Below, one piece after another: positions 1 to 7,566 of a DNA stretch of 52,581 nucleotides (positions are counted from its first letter, which is position 1; every line of letters starts with the position of its first letter). The notes under the pieces are model-generated. The model was not told the origin of the DNA. It worked only from the letters and a program-made list of their open reading frames with translations, and did no database searches. The position numbers and the translations under genes are program-made. The stretch comes from Solirubrobacter phytolaccae (GTDB taxonomy: Bacteria; Actinomycetota; Thermoleophilia; Solirubrobacterales; Solirubrobacteraceae): contig NZ_JAPDDP010000051.1 of the NCBI RefSeq assembly GCF_027587195.1, positions 1-52,581 of the forward strand, in the 5' to 3' direction.

Positions 1-2116
1 CATCGGCGTCCGCCGACGCGCCGACGCCGGCCGTCGTCGCCGGCTCGCCGCCCGCGAGCTCGGCGTCCGCCGTCGCCGCCGCGACGCGCGTCCCGTCGAC
101 GCCGCCCGTCTCGGCCTCGAGCGCCACGCCCAGCGCGTCCGGGTCGACGGTCAGCACGTCCGCGAGGCTCTTGCCGGACACCGGCTCGGCGGCGGTGAGC
201 AGCAGCTGGCCGTCCGCGGTGCGCACGCCCTCTCCCGCCGGCACGGCGGTGAGCAGGCCGCTGGCCTCGAGCGCCGCTTCCAGCCCGTCGCGTTGGGCGG
301 CGGTCAGGCCGTCCGCGAAGTCGACCAGCTCCCACAGCGCCGGGCCGTCGGCGTCGTCGCGCCACTCGGCCAGGCCGGGCCGGCCGTTGACGCCGCGCGC
401 GAGCTGCTCGAGCTCCTCACGCGCCGCGACGAGCGCCGCGTCGATCCCCGCCAGGCCATGCTCGGCCGCCGCGCGCGCGGCGCCGATCCGCTCGCGGTGG
501 TCGTCGTGGATGATCGCGACCGGCGCGAGGTCCAGCGCGGCGCTCTCGCCTTCGAGCCCGGCGACGATCTCCGCGACGCGCTCGCCGTCCGCCACGAGCT
601 CGACCAGGTCGCCCGCCCACCAGCGCACCTGTTCCTCGACGTCGTTGCGCGCCGCCGCCACGGCCTCGCTCGCCGCTGCCGCTTCCGCCTGCTTGGCCTC
701 CAGCGCGCCGACAAGCGTGCCGGCGTGCCGCTCGGCCCGCTCCAGCGCCTCGACGCTGCGGTCCAGGTCGGCGTCCAGCTGCGCGGCGCGGGAGAGGAGC
801 TGCTCGCGATGGCGGCGGTCGCGCTCGGTCTCCTCCACGTGCGCCGTGAGGTCGTCCAGGGACTCCGGCCACGGCTTGACCGGCACGCCGGACGCGTCCA
901 GCCCGACCTCGATCGCGGTCTGCGCGGCCCGCAGCTGCGCCTCCGCCTCCTCGGTGTCGGACGTCAGGCGCTGCAGCTCGCCGCGCCGCTCGTCCAGGTC
1001 CTCCCGGAGGCTCAGCGCGCGCTGGTTGAGCGCGACGTAGGTCTTCTCGGCGGCCTGCGCGGCCGCGGTCGCCTCGTTGAGCCGCTGCGCGCCCGGGCTG
1101 TTGAGCTTGCGCATCAGCGCCTCGCGCTGGCCCTCGAGGCGCTCGCGGCGCGCGTCGGCGTCGACGAGCTGCTCGTCGTGGCGCACCTGGTCGCGCTGGA
1201 GCTGCTCGCGGTCGGCCTGCAGCCCGGCCTCGGCCTTCTCGGCCGACGCGCGGATCCGCTCCGTGTCGAGCAGCCGCGTCGCGCGCTCATGCGCGAGCCG
1301 TGCCACGTACCGCTCGTAGACCTCGCCGAACGCGACCGCGGCGTCCCGATCCGCGCGCAGGCCCTCGATCCGCCCGCGCATCCGCTCGAGCATGTCCAGC
1401 CGGTCCGCGCCCTCCTTGACCAGCGTCAGGTCCAGCTCCGGCAGCGAGTTCGTCAGCTGCTCGTCGAAGACCTCGGGCGTGAGCACCTCGGCCAGCTTCG
1501 GGCGACGCAGCAGGAACAGCAGGTTGACCATCGACTGGTACGCGTCCATCGACGGGAACCCGAACAGCGCGTCGTTGACGGCGCGGCGGTAGTCGATCGC
1601 GGTCGTGTACGTGCGCCCGCTGGTGCCGAGCGCGGTCGGCAGCGAGCGGCGGCCGAGCGGCTGCCCGTCCGGCGCGAGATCGACCTCGCCGACCGCACGC
1701 GCGGGATCGAGGATGCGCGCGCCACGCAGGATGAAGAACCACGTGCTGTCGGTCGTCTGGCTTCCGCCCGACTGCCCACCGGACGCGCCCATGCCGATCG
1801 TCACGTACTCGGTGTCGCCGTCCTCGCCGACCGGCATCAGCGTCTCCAGCCACACGTACCCGACACGCTTGGTGTAGACGTCGCCGAGCGACAGGTTCCA
1901 GGCGAACGGCCGGCCCTGCTTGCCCGACGTGTCCACGCGGTACTCGGCGATGTTGCCTTCGAGCAGCAGCGGGAACGTGAGCTCCAGCGCGCGCGACTTG
2001 CCGACGCCGTTGGCGCCCTTGATCACGAGCTTGCCGTCCTCGAAGACGAAGACCTCGTTGGCGTACTCGTAGAGGTTGATCACGCCCATGCGCGTGAACT
2101 GGCCGCGCGTGGTCAC
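1..2116 (-). CDS. jetC: JetC, SMC/MukB-like ATPase of Wadjet system (partial, 3' end off window)
   Basis: This is the N-terminal 705 codons of an SMC-like ATPase of the TIGR02680/JetC family. A Walker A motif GANGVGKS lies at residues 34-41, after an N-terminal block (INLYEYANEVFVFEDGKLVI) typical of SMC heads that begin with the P-loop. From about residue 290 the chain is a long Glu/Arg/Ala-rich coiled coil, interrupted by a globular, hinge-like part near residues 560-680. The GTG start overlaps the jetB stop (GTGA at 2113-2116), so translation is coupled. In known type I Wadjet systems JetC forms a condensin-like complex with JetA (kleisin) and JetB (KITE) that extrudes plasmid DNA for cleavage by JetD. 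The C-terminal head (signature and Walker B) and jetD should lie left of base 1. Family assignment rests on the motif, the coiled coil and the neighbouring jetA and jetB. Confidence 0.88.
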   Translation of the reverse strand, partial: MTTRGQFTRMGVINLYEYANEVFVFEDGKLVIKGANGVGKSRALELTFPLLLEGNIAEYRVDTSGKQGRPFAWNLSLGDVYTKRVGYVWLETLMPVGEDGDTEYVTIGMGASGGQSGGSQTTDSTWFFILRGARILDPARAVGEVDLAPDGQPLGRRSLPTALGTSGRTYTTAIDYRRAVNDALFGFPSMDAYQSMVNLLFLLRRPKLAEVLTPEVFDEQLTNSLPELDLTLVKEGADRLDMLERMRGRIEGLRADRDAAVAFGEVYERYVARLAHERATRLLDTERIRASAEKAEAGLQADREQLQRDQVRHDEQLVDADARRERLEGQREALMRKLNSPGAQRLNEATAAAQAAEKTYVALNQRALSLREDLDERRGELQRLTSDTEEAEAQLRAAQTAIEVGLDASGVPVKPWPESLDDLTAHVEETERDRRHREQLLSRAAQLDADLDRSVEALERAERHAGTLVGALEAKQAEAAAASEAVAAARNDVEEQVRWWAGDLVELVADGERVAEIVAGLEGESAALDLAPVAIIHDDHRERIGAARAAAEHGLAGIDAALVAAREELEQLARGVNGRPGLAEWRDDADGPALWELVDFADGLTAAQRDGLEAALEASGLLTAVPAGEGVRTADGQLLLTAAEPVSGKSLADVLTVDPDALGVALEAETGGVDGTRVAAATADAELAGGEPATTAGVGASADAD

Positions 2117-3354
2117 AGCAAACTCTCCTGGGGATCAGCGGGTTCTTCGGTCGTGCCGACCGCCTCGCGGAAGCGCCCGAACGCGGGCAGCAGCCGCAGC
2201 GTGGCGCCGTCGGTGGCGAGCAGGTCCAGCGCCGCGAGCTGCTCGACGGCGTCGCGCGCCATCGTCTCCTCCGGCTTGGCGAAGTACTTGGGGTGCGCGG
2301 TCAGCAGGTCGCGCGCGGCGCGGCGGACGTCCTCGGTCGTGAACCCGGTGCGGCCGTGCTCGGCGGCGAGTCCCGCGCCGATCAGCAGCGCCGCCTGCCG
2401 GTCGCGCTGGAACGTCGGGAAGCGCACGTCGGTGGCCTCGGCCGCGGTCGGGTCGATCAGCGCCGTGCCCTCCTGCCGGTGCTCGGCGACGAGCCCGGTC
2501 AGCGCGCACACGCGGTCGGCGATCGCCCGCCGCTGGTGGCGGAAGTGCAGCTGCTCGTCCAGCGAGAGGTCCTTGAAGTAGACGGCCGGGTCCTCGGCGA
2601 GGCGGCGGGCGGTGCTCAGGCGCAAGCGGGTGCGGCGACCGTCCTCCGACGGCGGGAACGGCTCCGCGAGCGCGCGCCGCTGCATCTCCTCGCGGTCGGC
2701 GTCGGCGATCAGGAAGCTCGGGGCGAGCCGGTCCAGGCGGACGCGATCGATGTTGTAGAGCGCCTCGACCGCGCGCGGGTCGCCGGTCGCGAACGCCTCG
2801 CGGTCGCCGTCCACGACCGCCAGCACGCCGTGGTCCTCCAGCCAGCGCAGCACGTCGCACAGCACGCGGCGATGGGAGGACTGGGTGTAGTCGAGCGTCT
2901 CGCCCTGCTGCGTGACCGCGCGCCGGACCTCCTCGGCGAGCGTGGAGATGAGCGCCTGCGGGCGCGCGGCGTCGCGTTCGAGCTCGGCCAGCAGGCAGAA
3001 CAGCACGAGGTAGTGGCGGTAGCCGAAGCTCGCCCACCAGTCGCGGGTCGGGCCGCCCTTGGCCTCGGGGCGCACGCGCGGGCCGCGACCACGGGGATCG
3101 GCGATGCGCGGCCGCTTGCGCAGGCGCGCCATGTCGCGCTCCACCTCCAGCCGGTAGCCGAGCACCTCGAAGACCTCGGCGATCACGTGCTCGCGCTCGC
3201 GCCAGAGGACCTCCATCAGCTCGGGCTCGTCGCGGCGCTCCAGCCAGCCGTCGCGCAGCAGCAGGCGCAGGGCCTTCTGCCGGGCCTCGAGGGAGTCGGG
3301 CGAATCGCTTCGCGGATTCGCTCTCACGCCGCTTCGCGTCGTCCCGTCGCTCAC
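2113..3354 (-). CDS. jetB: JetB, DUF2398/TIGR02678 KITE-like subunit of Wadjet
   Basis: A 413-residue protein of the TIGR02678 (DUF2398) family, the MukE-like partner of the JetC SMC ATPase. Family-like features are the start LEARQKALRLLLRDGWL, the segment ASFGYRHYLVLFCLLAELER in the middle, and a charged winged-helix-type C-terminal half. I chose the GTG at 3354 because it overlaps the jetA stop as GTGA, exactly as jetC overlaps jetB; an ATG at 3393 would add 13 Arg-rich residues and a 43-nt overlap. The first 20 codons or so cover a small inverted repeat (3301-3320) and are poorly conserved in character, so the true N-terminus is uncertain. It works with JetA and JetC in recognition and extrusion of plasmid DNA (family knowledge). 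Confidence 0.87.
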   Translation of the reverse strand: MSDGTTRSGVRANPRSDSPDSLEARQKALRLLLRDGWLERRDEPELMEVLWREREHVIAEVFEVLGYRLEVERDMARLRKRPRIADPRGRGPRVRPEAKGGPTRDWWASFGYRHYLVLFCLLAELERDAARPQALISTLAEEVRRAVTQQGETLDYTQSSHRRVLCDVLRWLEDHGVLAVVDGDREAFATGDPRAVEALYNIDRVRLDRLAPSFLIADADREEMQRRALAEPFPPSEDGRRTRLRLSTARRLAEDPAVYFKDLSLDEQLHFRHQRRAIADRVCALTGLVAEHRQEGTALIDPTAAEATDVRFPTFQRDRQAALLIGAGLAAEHGRTGFTTEDVRRAARDLLTAHPKYFAKPEETMARDAVEQLAALDLLATDGATLRLLPAFGRFREAVGTTEEPADPQESLL

Positions 3355-4907
3355 GCGGGCTTGACCTCGAGCTTGAGGTCGTCGAGCTCCCACTCGCCCG
3401 CAGCGGTGCGCAGCCGCGCGCGACCGGGCTGCGGGGTGAGCTCGACCGTGAGCTCACGGCCGGCGTCCACGTGCCGCCACGGGCCGGGATCCTCGATGCT
3501 CGTCGCGCGGGTCCCGCACTCCATGATCCACTCGTCGATCGCGGCGATCGTCTCCTCATCGAGGATGTGGAACTCGCTGAGGCGCTTGCCGTGCAGCGCG
3601 AGCAGCCGGGTGCGCAGTGCGGCGTCCGCGCGGGCGTCCTCCTCGGCTTCCACGCGCGCGAGCTGCCGCGCCTGCGTGACGTCGGGGATGCGCGTCGTGC
3701 GGCCCTGGTTCGTGCGGCTCGACGGCAGCCGCAGCGTGCGGTCCATCAGCAGGCCGGGCACGGTCCACCACGACTGCGTGGCGCCGTTCTCGAGCTGGTC
3801 CTCGTCGGGGTCGGGCACCGAGAGGTGGCGCGCGGGGGACATCGCGAACGCGAGGTGGAAGAGCTCCGGGCCGGAGTCGGGGTCCTCGACCAGCATCGCC
3901 GCCAGGCGCCGGTAGTCGCTGGAGCGGTCCAGCCGGCCCGACTGCTCGGACGCGAGCCGGTTCCACGTGTCCAGCAGCCAGTCGACCGCGCCGTTGATCG
4001 ACCGGCGCAGCTGCTCCCACGGCGTCGTCTCGCCGCGGCCGACGAGCCAGTCGTGCGCCTGGCGCCACTCCTCGCGGACGGCCTCCGCGCGAATGCGGTC
4101 CGCCTGCTCGGGCGCCTGACGGTAGCCCGCGACCTGCCCGCCGGCGGCGACCACGGCCGCGACCAGCGCGTCCAGGTGCTCCTCCACCGTGCGCGCGGCG
4201 ACGGTGAACCGCGCGTGCGACTCGCGCTGCATCGGATCGAAGTGCTGCAGGTGGTCGACGACGCGCGCCTTGTAGGCCAGGAACGGCTCGCGCTCCAGCC
4301 GTTCGCCGAGCGTCATCACCTCGCCCAGCTCGCGCATGAAGGCCGAGATGCCCTGCACCGTGTCGGCGATCTCCGCGCGCAGCGTGACCAGCAGCTGCTC
4401 GGCGCGCTGGCCGTCCACGGGGCTGGTCTGGGAGAGCTGCGCGAGCTCGTCCAGCGTGCCCGCGATCCGGCGCAGGCGCTGCTGGCCGAGCGACGCGACC
4501 CGGCGCTCGAGCGTGAGCACGCGCTGGGCCGCCTCCCACGAAGCCTCACCCGCCGCGGTGATGTCGTACGTGTTGCGGGCGCGCTTGAACTCGGCGGTGC
4601 TGCCGGCGCGGCCCGTGTCCGCCTGGCGGTCGACGGCCTCCCACTCGTAGAGCTGCTCGAGCGCGACGACCAGCTCGTCCACCGTGGGTGCGCTGTCGGG
4701 CGCGACGTCCTGCCACATCACGAGCAGCTCGCGCGGCGCGAGGCGCAGCCCGAAGCGCCGCTTGTGCGTGACGAACAGCTCCATGATCTGCACGTACCGC
4801 TCGGCGTGCGGCGCCGTCAGGTAGGCGAAGACCTTGAAGCGGCCGGGTTCCGGCGCAGGCTCCGGCGCGGGCGCGAAGTCGGGGACGTGGACGTCGAGTT
4901 CGGACAC
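3351..4907 (-). CDS. jetA: JetA, DUF2397/TIGR02677 kleisin-like subunit of Wadjet
   Basis: A 518-residue protein of the TIGR02677 (DUF2397) family, the MukF/kleisin-like first gene of type I Wadjet operons. Recognisable parts are the N-terminal winged-helix region (FAYLTAPHAERYVQIMELF near residue 25), the helical middle with GISAFMRELGEVMTLGERL, and the late segment FHLAFAMSPARHLSVPDPDE. The start is a GTG; a TAGCCT -10-like box at 4919-4924 lies 11 nt upstream, so the operon mRNA may be almost leaderless. Gene order jetA-jetB-jetC with 4-nt overlaps is the canonical order, which supports the call more than any single motif. Known function: links the two JetC heads in the plasmid-restricting complex. 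Confidence 0.88.
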   Translation of the reverse strand: MSELDVHVPDFAPAPEPAPEPGRFKVFAYLTAPHAERYVQIMELFVTHKRRFGLRLAPRELLVMWQDVAPDSAPTVDELVVALEQLYEWEAVDRQADTGRAGSTAEFKRARNTYDITAAGEASWEAAQRVLTLERRVASLGQQRLRRIAGTLDELAQLSQTSPVDGQRAEQLLVTLRAEIADTVQGISAFMRELGEVMTLGERLEREPFLAYKARVVDHLQHFDPMQRESHARFTVAARTVEEHLDALVAAVVAAGGQVAGYRQAPEQADRIRAEAVREEWRQAHDWLVGRGETTPWEQLRRSINGAVDWLLDTWNRLASEQSGRLDRSSDYRRLAAMLVEDPDSGPELFHLAFAMSPARHLSVPDPDEDQLENGATQSWWTVPGLLMDRTLRLPSSRTNQGRTTRIPDVTQARQLARVEAEEDARADAALRTRLLALHGKRLSEFHILDEETIAAIDEWIMECGTRATSIEDPGPWRHVDAGRELTVELTPQPGRARLRTAAGEWELDDLKLEVKPA

Positions 4908-4910
4908 GGA

Positions 4911-4925
4911 CCTAGCGAGGCTAGG
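4911..4925. promoter_or_regulatory. Inverted repeat and -10-like box upstream of jetA
   Basis: CCTAGC-GAG-GCTAGG is a perfect 6-bp inverted repeat in the 37-bp gap between the methyltransferase stop and the jetA start. On the minus strand it contains TAGCCT (4924-4919), a plausible actinobacterial -10 box, placed so that transcription would start within a few bases of the jetA GTG. It could also bind a repressor. No good -35 is visible. Confidence 0.35.
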
Positions 4926-4944
4926 GGCCGCATCGGCGGACCCG

Positions 4945-5727
4945 CTACGGATTCTCGCTGTTTGCGGTGATGATCCAGCAGGCCGCCGTGTAGCGAACTT
5001 CGCCGTTTTGCAGGAAGGGATCGAACGCGGGACGCACGACCTCGATCACCCGCGCGCGGGTGGTGTCGTTGGCCTCCTGCAGGGCCATCCCGACCGGGCC
5101 GAGCCGCGTGTAGTAGCCCTCGAGGGCGTCCTCGGGCATCGTGCTCTCGACGTCGAGCGGCTGCAGTTCGACGTCGCTCCAGCCGGCTTGGGTGAGAATG
5201 CCGCGCACCCGGTCGGCGTTCCCGAACGCGAACTGCCCGGCGGCCTCGTTCGTGCGGTCGGGAAGGTCGGGCATCAGCGGCTTGGCCGCGCGCTCCGCGG
5301 TGGTGTGGAACGGGTTGTCCTCGGCGCCGCGCCAGGCGATCACGCGCAGGTGCGTGCCCGCCCGCGCCAGGTTCGTGAACGCCGCGACCGGGTCTTCGAA
5401 GAACATCACGCCGAAGCGCGAGATGACGAAGTCGAACCGCTCGTGGAACGGGTGGGACTGCGCGTCGGCGACGATGAACTCGGCCGCGTCCGTGCGCTTG
5501 CGCGCGGCCTCGATCATCGGCGCGGAGATGTCGACGCCGACCGCGCGGTCGGCCTGGCGCGCGACCGCCTCTGTCGTCGATCCCGTGCCACAGCCCACGT
5601 CCAGCACCGAACCAGCCACGCCGTCGATGAGCGGCGGGATGAACGGCGCCATCGCCCGATCGAGCAGGTCCTGCATCTCGACCCACGCGTTCCCGCCGGT
5701 CGTGTTCCACCGCGTCTTCTGATCCAT
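4945..5727 (-). CDS. class I SAM-dependent methyltransferase (UbiE/COQ5-like)
   Basis: A 260-residue methyltransferase with the AdoMet-binding motif I VLDVGCGTGS at about residues 41-50, followed by an acidic motif II (VGVDISAPMIE) and the motif IV-like segment FDFVISRFGVMFFEDP. The SRFGVMFF segment is typical of UbiE-like small-molecule methyltransferases; the substrate cannot be read from the sequence. It is divergent from a MerR regulator, and a near-perfect MerR operator lies in the 42-bp intergenic region, so this gene is probably the regulator's target. The ATG at 5727 is close behind that promoter. Confidence 0.85.
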   Translation of the reverse strand: MDQKTRWNTTGGNAWVEMQDLLDRAMAPFIPPLIDGVAGSVLDVGCGTGSTTEAVARQADRAVGVDISAPMIEAARKRTDAAEFIVADAQSHPFHERFDFVISRFGVMFFEDPVAAFTNLARAGTHLRVIAWRGAEDNPFHTTAERAAKPLMPDLPDRTNEAAGQFAFGNADRVRGILTQAGWSDVELQPLDVESTMPEDALEGYYTRLGPVGMALQEANDTTRARVIEVVRPAFDPFLQNGEVRYTAACWIITANSENP

Positions 5728-5742
5728 GTCGGCTACCGTGCC

Positions 5743-5762
5743 ACTTCAAGTCGACTTGAGGT
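5743..5762 (-). promoter_or_regulatory. MerR-type operator/promoter
   Basis: ACTTCAAG-TCGA-CTTGAGGT is an inverted repeat with one mismatch in 8-bp arms. It matches the ACCTCAAGTTnACTTGAGGT pattern bound by many MerR-family activators. On the minus strand TTGACC precedes it as a -35, and a -10-like CACGGT/ACGGTA follows at the unusually long spacing typical of MerR-activated promoters, pointing toward the methyltransferase gene. The repeat sits between the two divergent starts. Confidence 0.7.
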
Positions 5763-5769
5763 CAAGGTC

Positions 5770-6165
5770 ATGGACATCGGCGAAGTCTCTCGCACCACGG
5801 GCGTCGCGCCCTCCGCGCTCCGCTACTACGAGCAGCGTGGCCTGATCGAGCCGGTCGGCCGGACCGGTCTGCGCCGCCAGTACGACGACGCGGTCGTGGA
5901 GCGTCTGCGCCTGATCGCCCTCTGGCGCCGCTCGGGCTTCTCGCTCGACGAGATCACGGGGATGTTCGGCGCGGACGGCGAGCCACGCATCGAGCGCGCG
6001 GCGCTGACCGCGAAGGCCGACGAGCTGGACGAACGCATCCGCGAGCTGACCGCGCTCCGCGACGGCCTGCGCCACGCCGCCGACTGCCCCGCGCCGTCGC
6101 ACCTGGAGTGCCCGACCTTCCGGCGTGCCCTCGCGGACGCGACGTTCCCCGCGCAGCTGAGCTAG
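5770..6165 (+). CDS. MerR-family transcriptional regulator
   Basis: A 131-residue MerR regulator. The N-terminal winged helix begins MDIGEVSRTTGVAPSALRYY and includes EQRGLIEPVGRTG and the Arg-rich wing RRQYDDAVVERLRLIALWR, followed by the GFSLDEI segment. A coiled-coil dimerisation helix (KADELDERIRELTALRDGL) leads into a short C-terminus with two cysteines (DCPAPSHLECPTF). Some MerR proteins sense metals or oxidants through Cys, and the CPxxxxxxCP arrangement resembles SoxR/HmrR-type C-termini, but the ligand is unknown. The ATG at 5770 is used because the MerR fold starts there and the operator lies just upstream. Its stop overlaps the convergent gene's stop by 4 nt. Confidence 0.88.
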   Translation: MDIGEVSRTTGVAPSALRYYEQRGLIEPVGRTGLRRQYDDAVVERLRLIALWRRSGFSLDEITGMFGADGEPRIERAALTAKADELDERIRELTALRDGLRHAADCPAPSHLECPTFRRALADATFPAQLS

Positions 6166-7325
6166 TCAGCCCCGTCGGACAGCACCACATCGAGGTGCTC
6201 CTGGATCAGCTCGTTCTGGCGGAAGTGCAGCCCGACCAACGTTCCCCATGTGTGATCGGACATCGGGCCGTCGACGCGCCACAGCTTCCGAGAGCGTGTC
6301 GGCACGCCGAGCGGAGCATCCGGCCGCGCCCCGGTGGGCTCGTACGTGGTGGCGTCGTACTCGCAGAGCTTGCCGTCAACATGGGTGAACCGGCGCGCGG
6401 CGGTGTCACGTTCGGCGTGCAACTCGCGGTTGGCCGCAGCCACGAGCGGCTCACCGTGGCGGTCGGCGGCGGGACGTACCTCGCGGATGTACAAGCGCTT
6501 GACCCGGTCGGCGCCGTCATGACGACTGCGCCGCTCCCAGTCGAACCAGGTGCCCAGGAGCGGGTCGAAGAGCCGCTCGACCGTGTCCTGACGAGCGGCG
6601 TGGAAGGTGCGAACCCCCACGTCGTGCGGGTCGAGCGAGTCCAGGTTCCCCGCGTCGATCTTGATGCCGTACCAGTAGTCCTCCAGCAGACGGGCCGGCA
6701 CCGAGTCCGTGTCGGTGATGCGAAACGGATGGACCGCAAGCGCAACGGTCAACTCCTCCTGCCGCGCCAGCTCGAGCAATGTGTCGACGAGCTCCCGCGC
6801 GGGAGCGAGCAGCGGGTGCGGGTAGATCGCCGCGTTGCCGTAGGCGAAGGCCGCCTCGCCGAGCAGCGCCTCGTCGACCACGTCTGCGGGCTCCAGTCGA
6901 ACCAACCCGTCCTTGGTGACGCGTTCCCAGAGCGTTGGATACTCCGCGAACGTCGGGTCGGCCGGCGACGGCAGGTCGAACGAGCGGTCGATCAGCGCCT
7001 GCCACGCACCGTCGAGGGCACGCTGCAGGGCGGCGAAGGCCACCTGCCGGGCTCCCACCACGACATCGGCATGACCACGACTGAGCTCCTCGGGCGGGAA
7101 CATCGCACGCAGATAGGGCTCAAGATCGTCCGCAAGGCGCTCCGCGTGGCCGGCGGTGATGGCACCGACCACCGTCGCGACATAGGCTTCGGCTTCGTCC
7201 TTTTCCACGCGATGAGACGGGTACGCACCGTCGGCCATGTACTCCGTCACCTGGAAGTAGTCGTCCGCGACGCTGGTTCGCAGCAGTTGCGAGTCTGGGT
7301 CCAGCGGGGGCGGCCGAAACGGCAT
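6162..7325 (-). CDS. hypothetical protein, 387 aa
   Basis: A 387-residue protein I do not recognise. It has no signal peptide and no membrane segment, and is rich in Asp/Glu, Arg and aromatic residues. Distinct stretches are DYFQVTEYMADGAYPSHRV near the start, YPHPLLAPARELVDTLLELA in the middle, DYWYGIKIDAGNLDSLDPHD, and a C-terminal part with a tyrosine/histidine-rich SDHTWGTLVGLHFRQNELIQ. It could be a cytoplasmic enzyme or a substrate-binding protein of an unrecognised family. It is convergent with the MerR gene (4-nt overlap of stops) and divergent from the DUF4177 gene, so it is probably monocistronic. Coding character is good: high third-position GC and no competing frame. Confidence 0.75.
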   Translation of the reverse strand: MPFRPPPLDPDSQLLRTSVADDYFQVTEYMADGAYPSHRVEKDEAEAYVATVVGAITAGHAERLADDLEPYLRAMFPPEELSRGHADVVVGARQVAFAALQRALDGAWQALIDRSFDLPSPADPTFAEYPTLWERVTKDGLVRLEPADVVDEALLGEAAFAYGNAAIYPHPLLAPARELVDTLLELARQEELTVALAVHPFRITDTDSVPARLLEDYWYGIKIDAGNLDSLDPHDVGVRTFHAARQDTVERLFDPLLGTWFDWERRSRHDGADRVKRLYIREVRPAADRHGEPLVAAANRELHAERDTAARRFTHVDGKLCEYDATTYEPTGARPDAPLGVPTRSRKLWRVDGPMSDHTWGTLVGLHFRQNELIQEHLDVVLSDGAD

Positions 7326-7356
7326 TGAGTCAATGGTGACGGACTAGTCTGCCGCC

Positions 7357-7566
7357 ATGGCCAGCTACGAGTACCGCACCGACGTGATCACCCACGGCTT
7401 CCTCGGACGGAAGGATGAGGAGCTGGACCGCGGCGCGCTGGAGAAGCGGCTGAACGAGCTCGGCGCGGAAGGCTGGGAGTTCGACAAGCTGCTGCCCAAC
7501 CTCGCGCTGCACGGAGAGAAGGACGGACACCTGCTCGTGTTCCGCCGCGCTTCGCACGGCTCATGA
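7357..7566 (+). CDS. DUF4177 domain protein
   Basis: A 69-residue protein with the small DUF4177 fold: YEYRTDVIT at the start, then LEKRLNELGAEGWEFDKLLP, ending in a beta strand HLLVFRRAS. The AEGWE motif is typical of the family, whose function is unknown. A TAGTCT -10-like box (7345-7350) lies exactly 6 nt before the ATG, which implies a leaderless mRNA. The whole gene is antisense to the 3' end of the acyltransferase gene on the other strand. Confidence 0.82.
   Translation: MASYEYRTDVITHGFLGRKDEELDRGALEKRLNELGAEGWEFDKLLPNLALHGEKDGHLLVFRRASHGS

Noticed and set aside
293-2581. Long plus-strand frame of 762 codons
   Set aside because: Antisense to jetC; Arg/Leu-rich with no motif, a product of high GC in third positions.
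3301-3320. Inverted repeat CGAATC...GATTCG at the jetA/jetB junction as an attachment site or terminator
   Set aside because: It lies inside the early jetB codons, is short and imperfect, and no second copy was seen.
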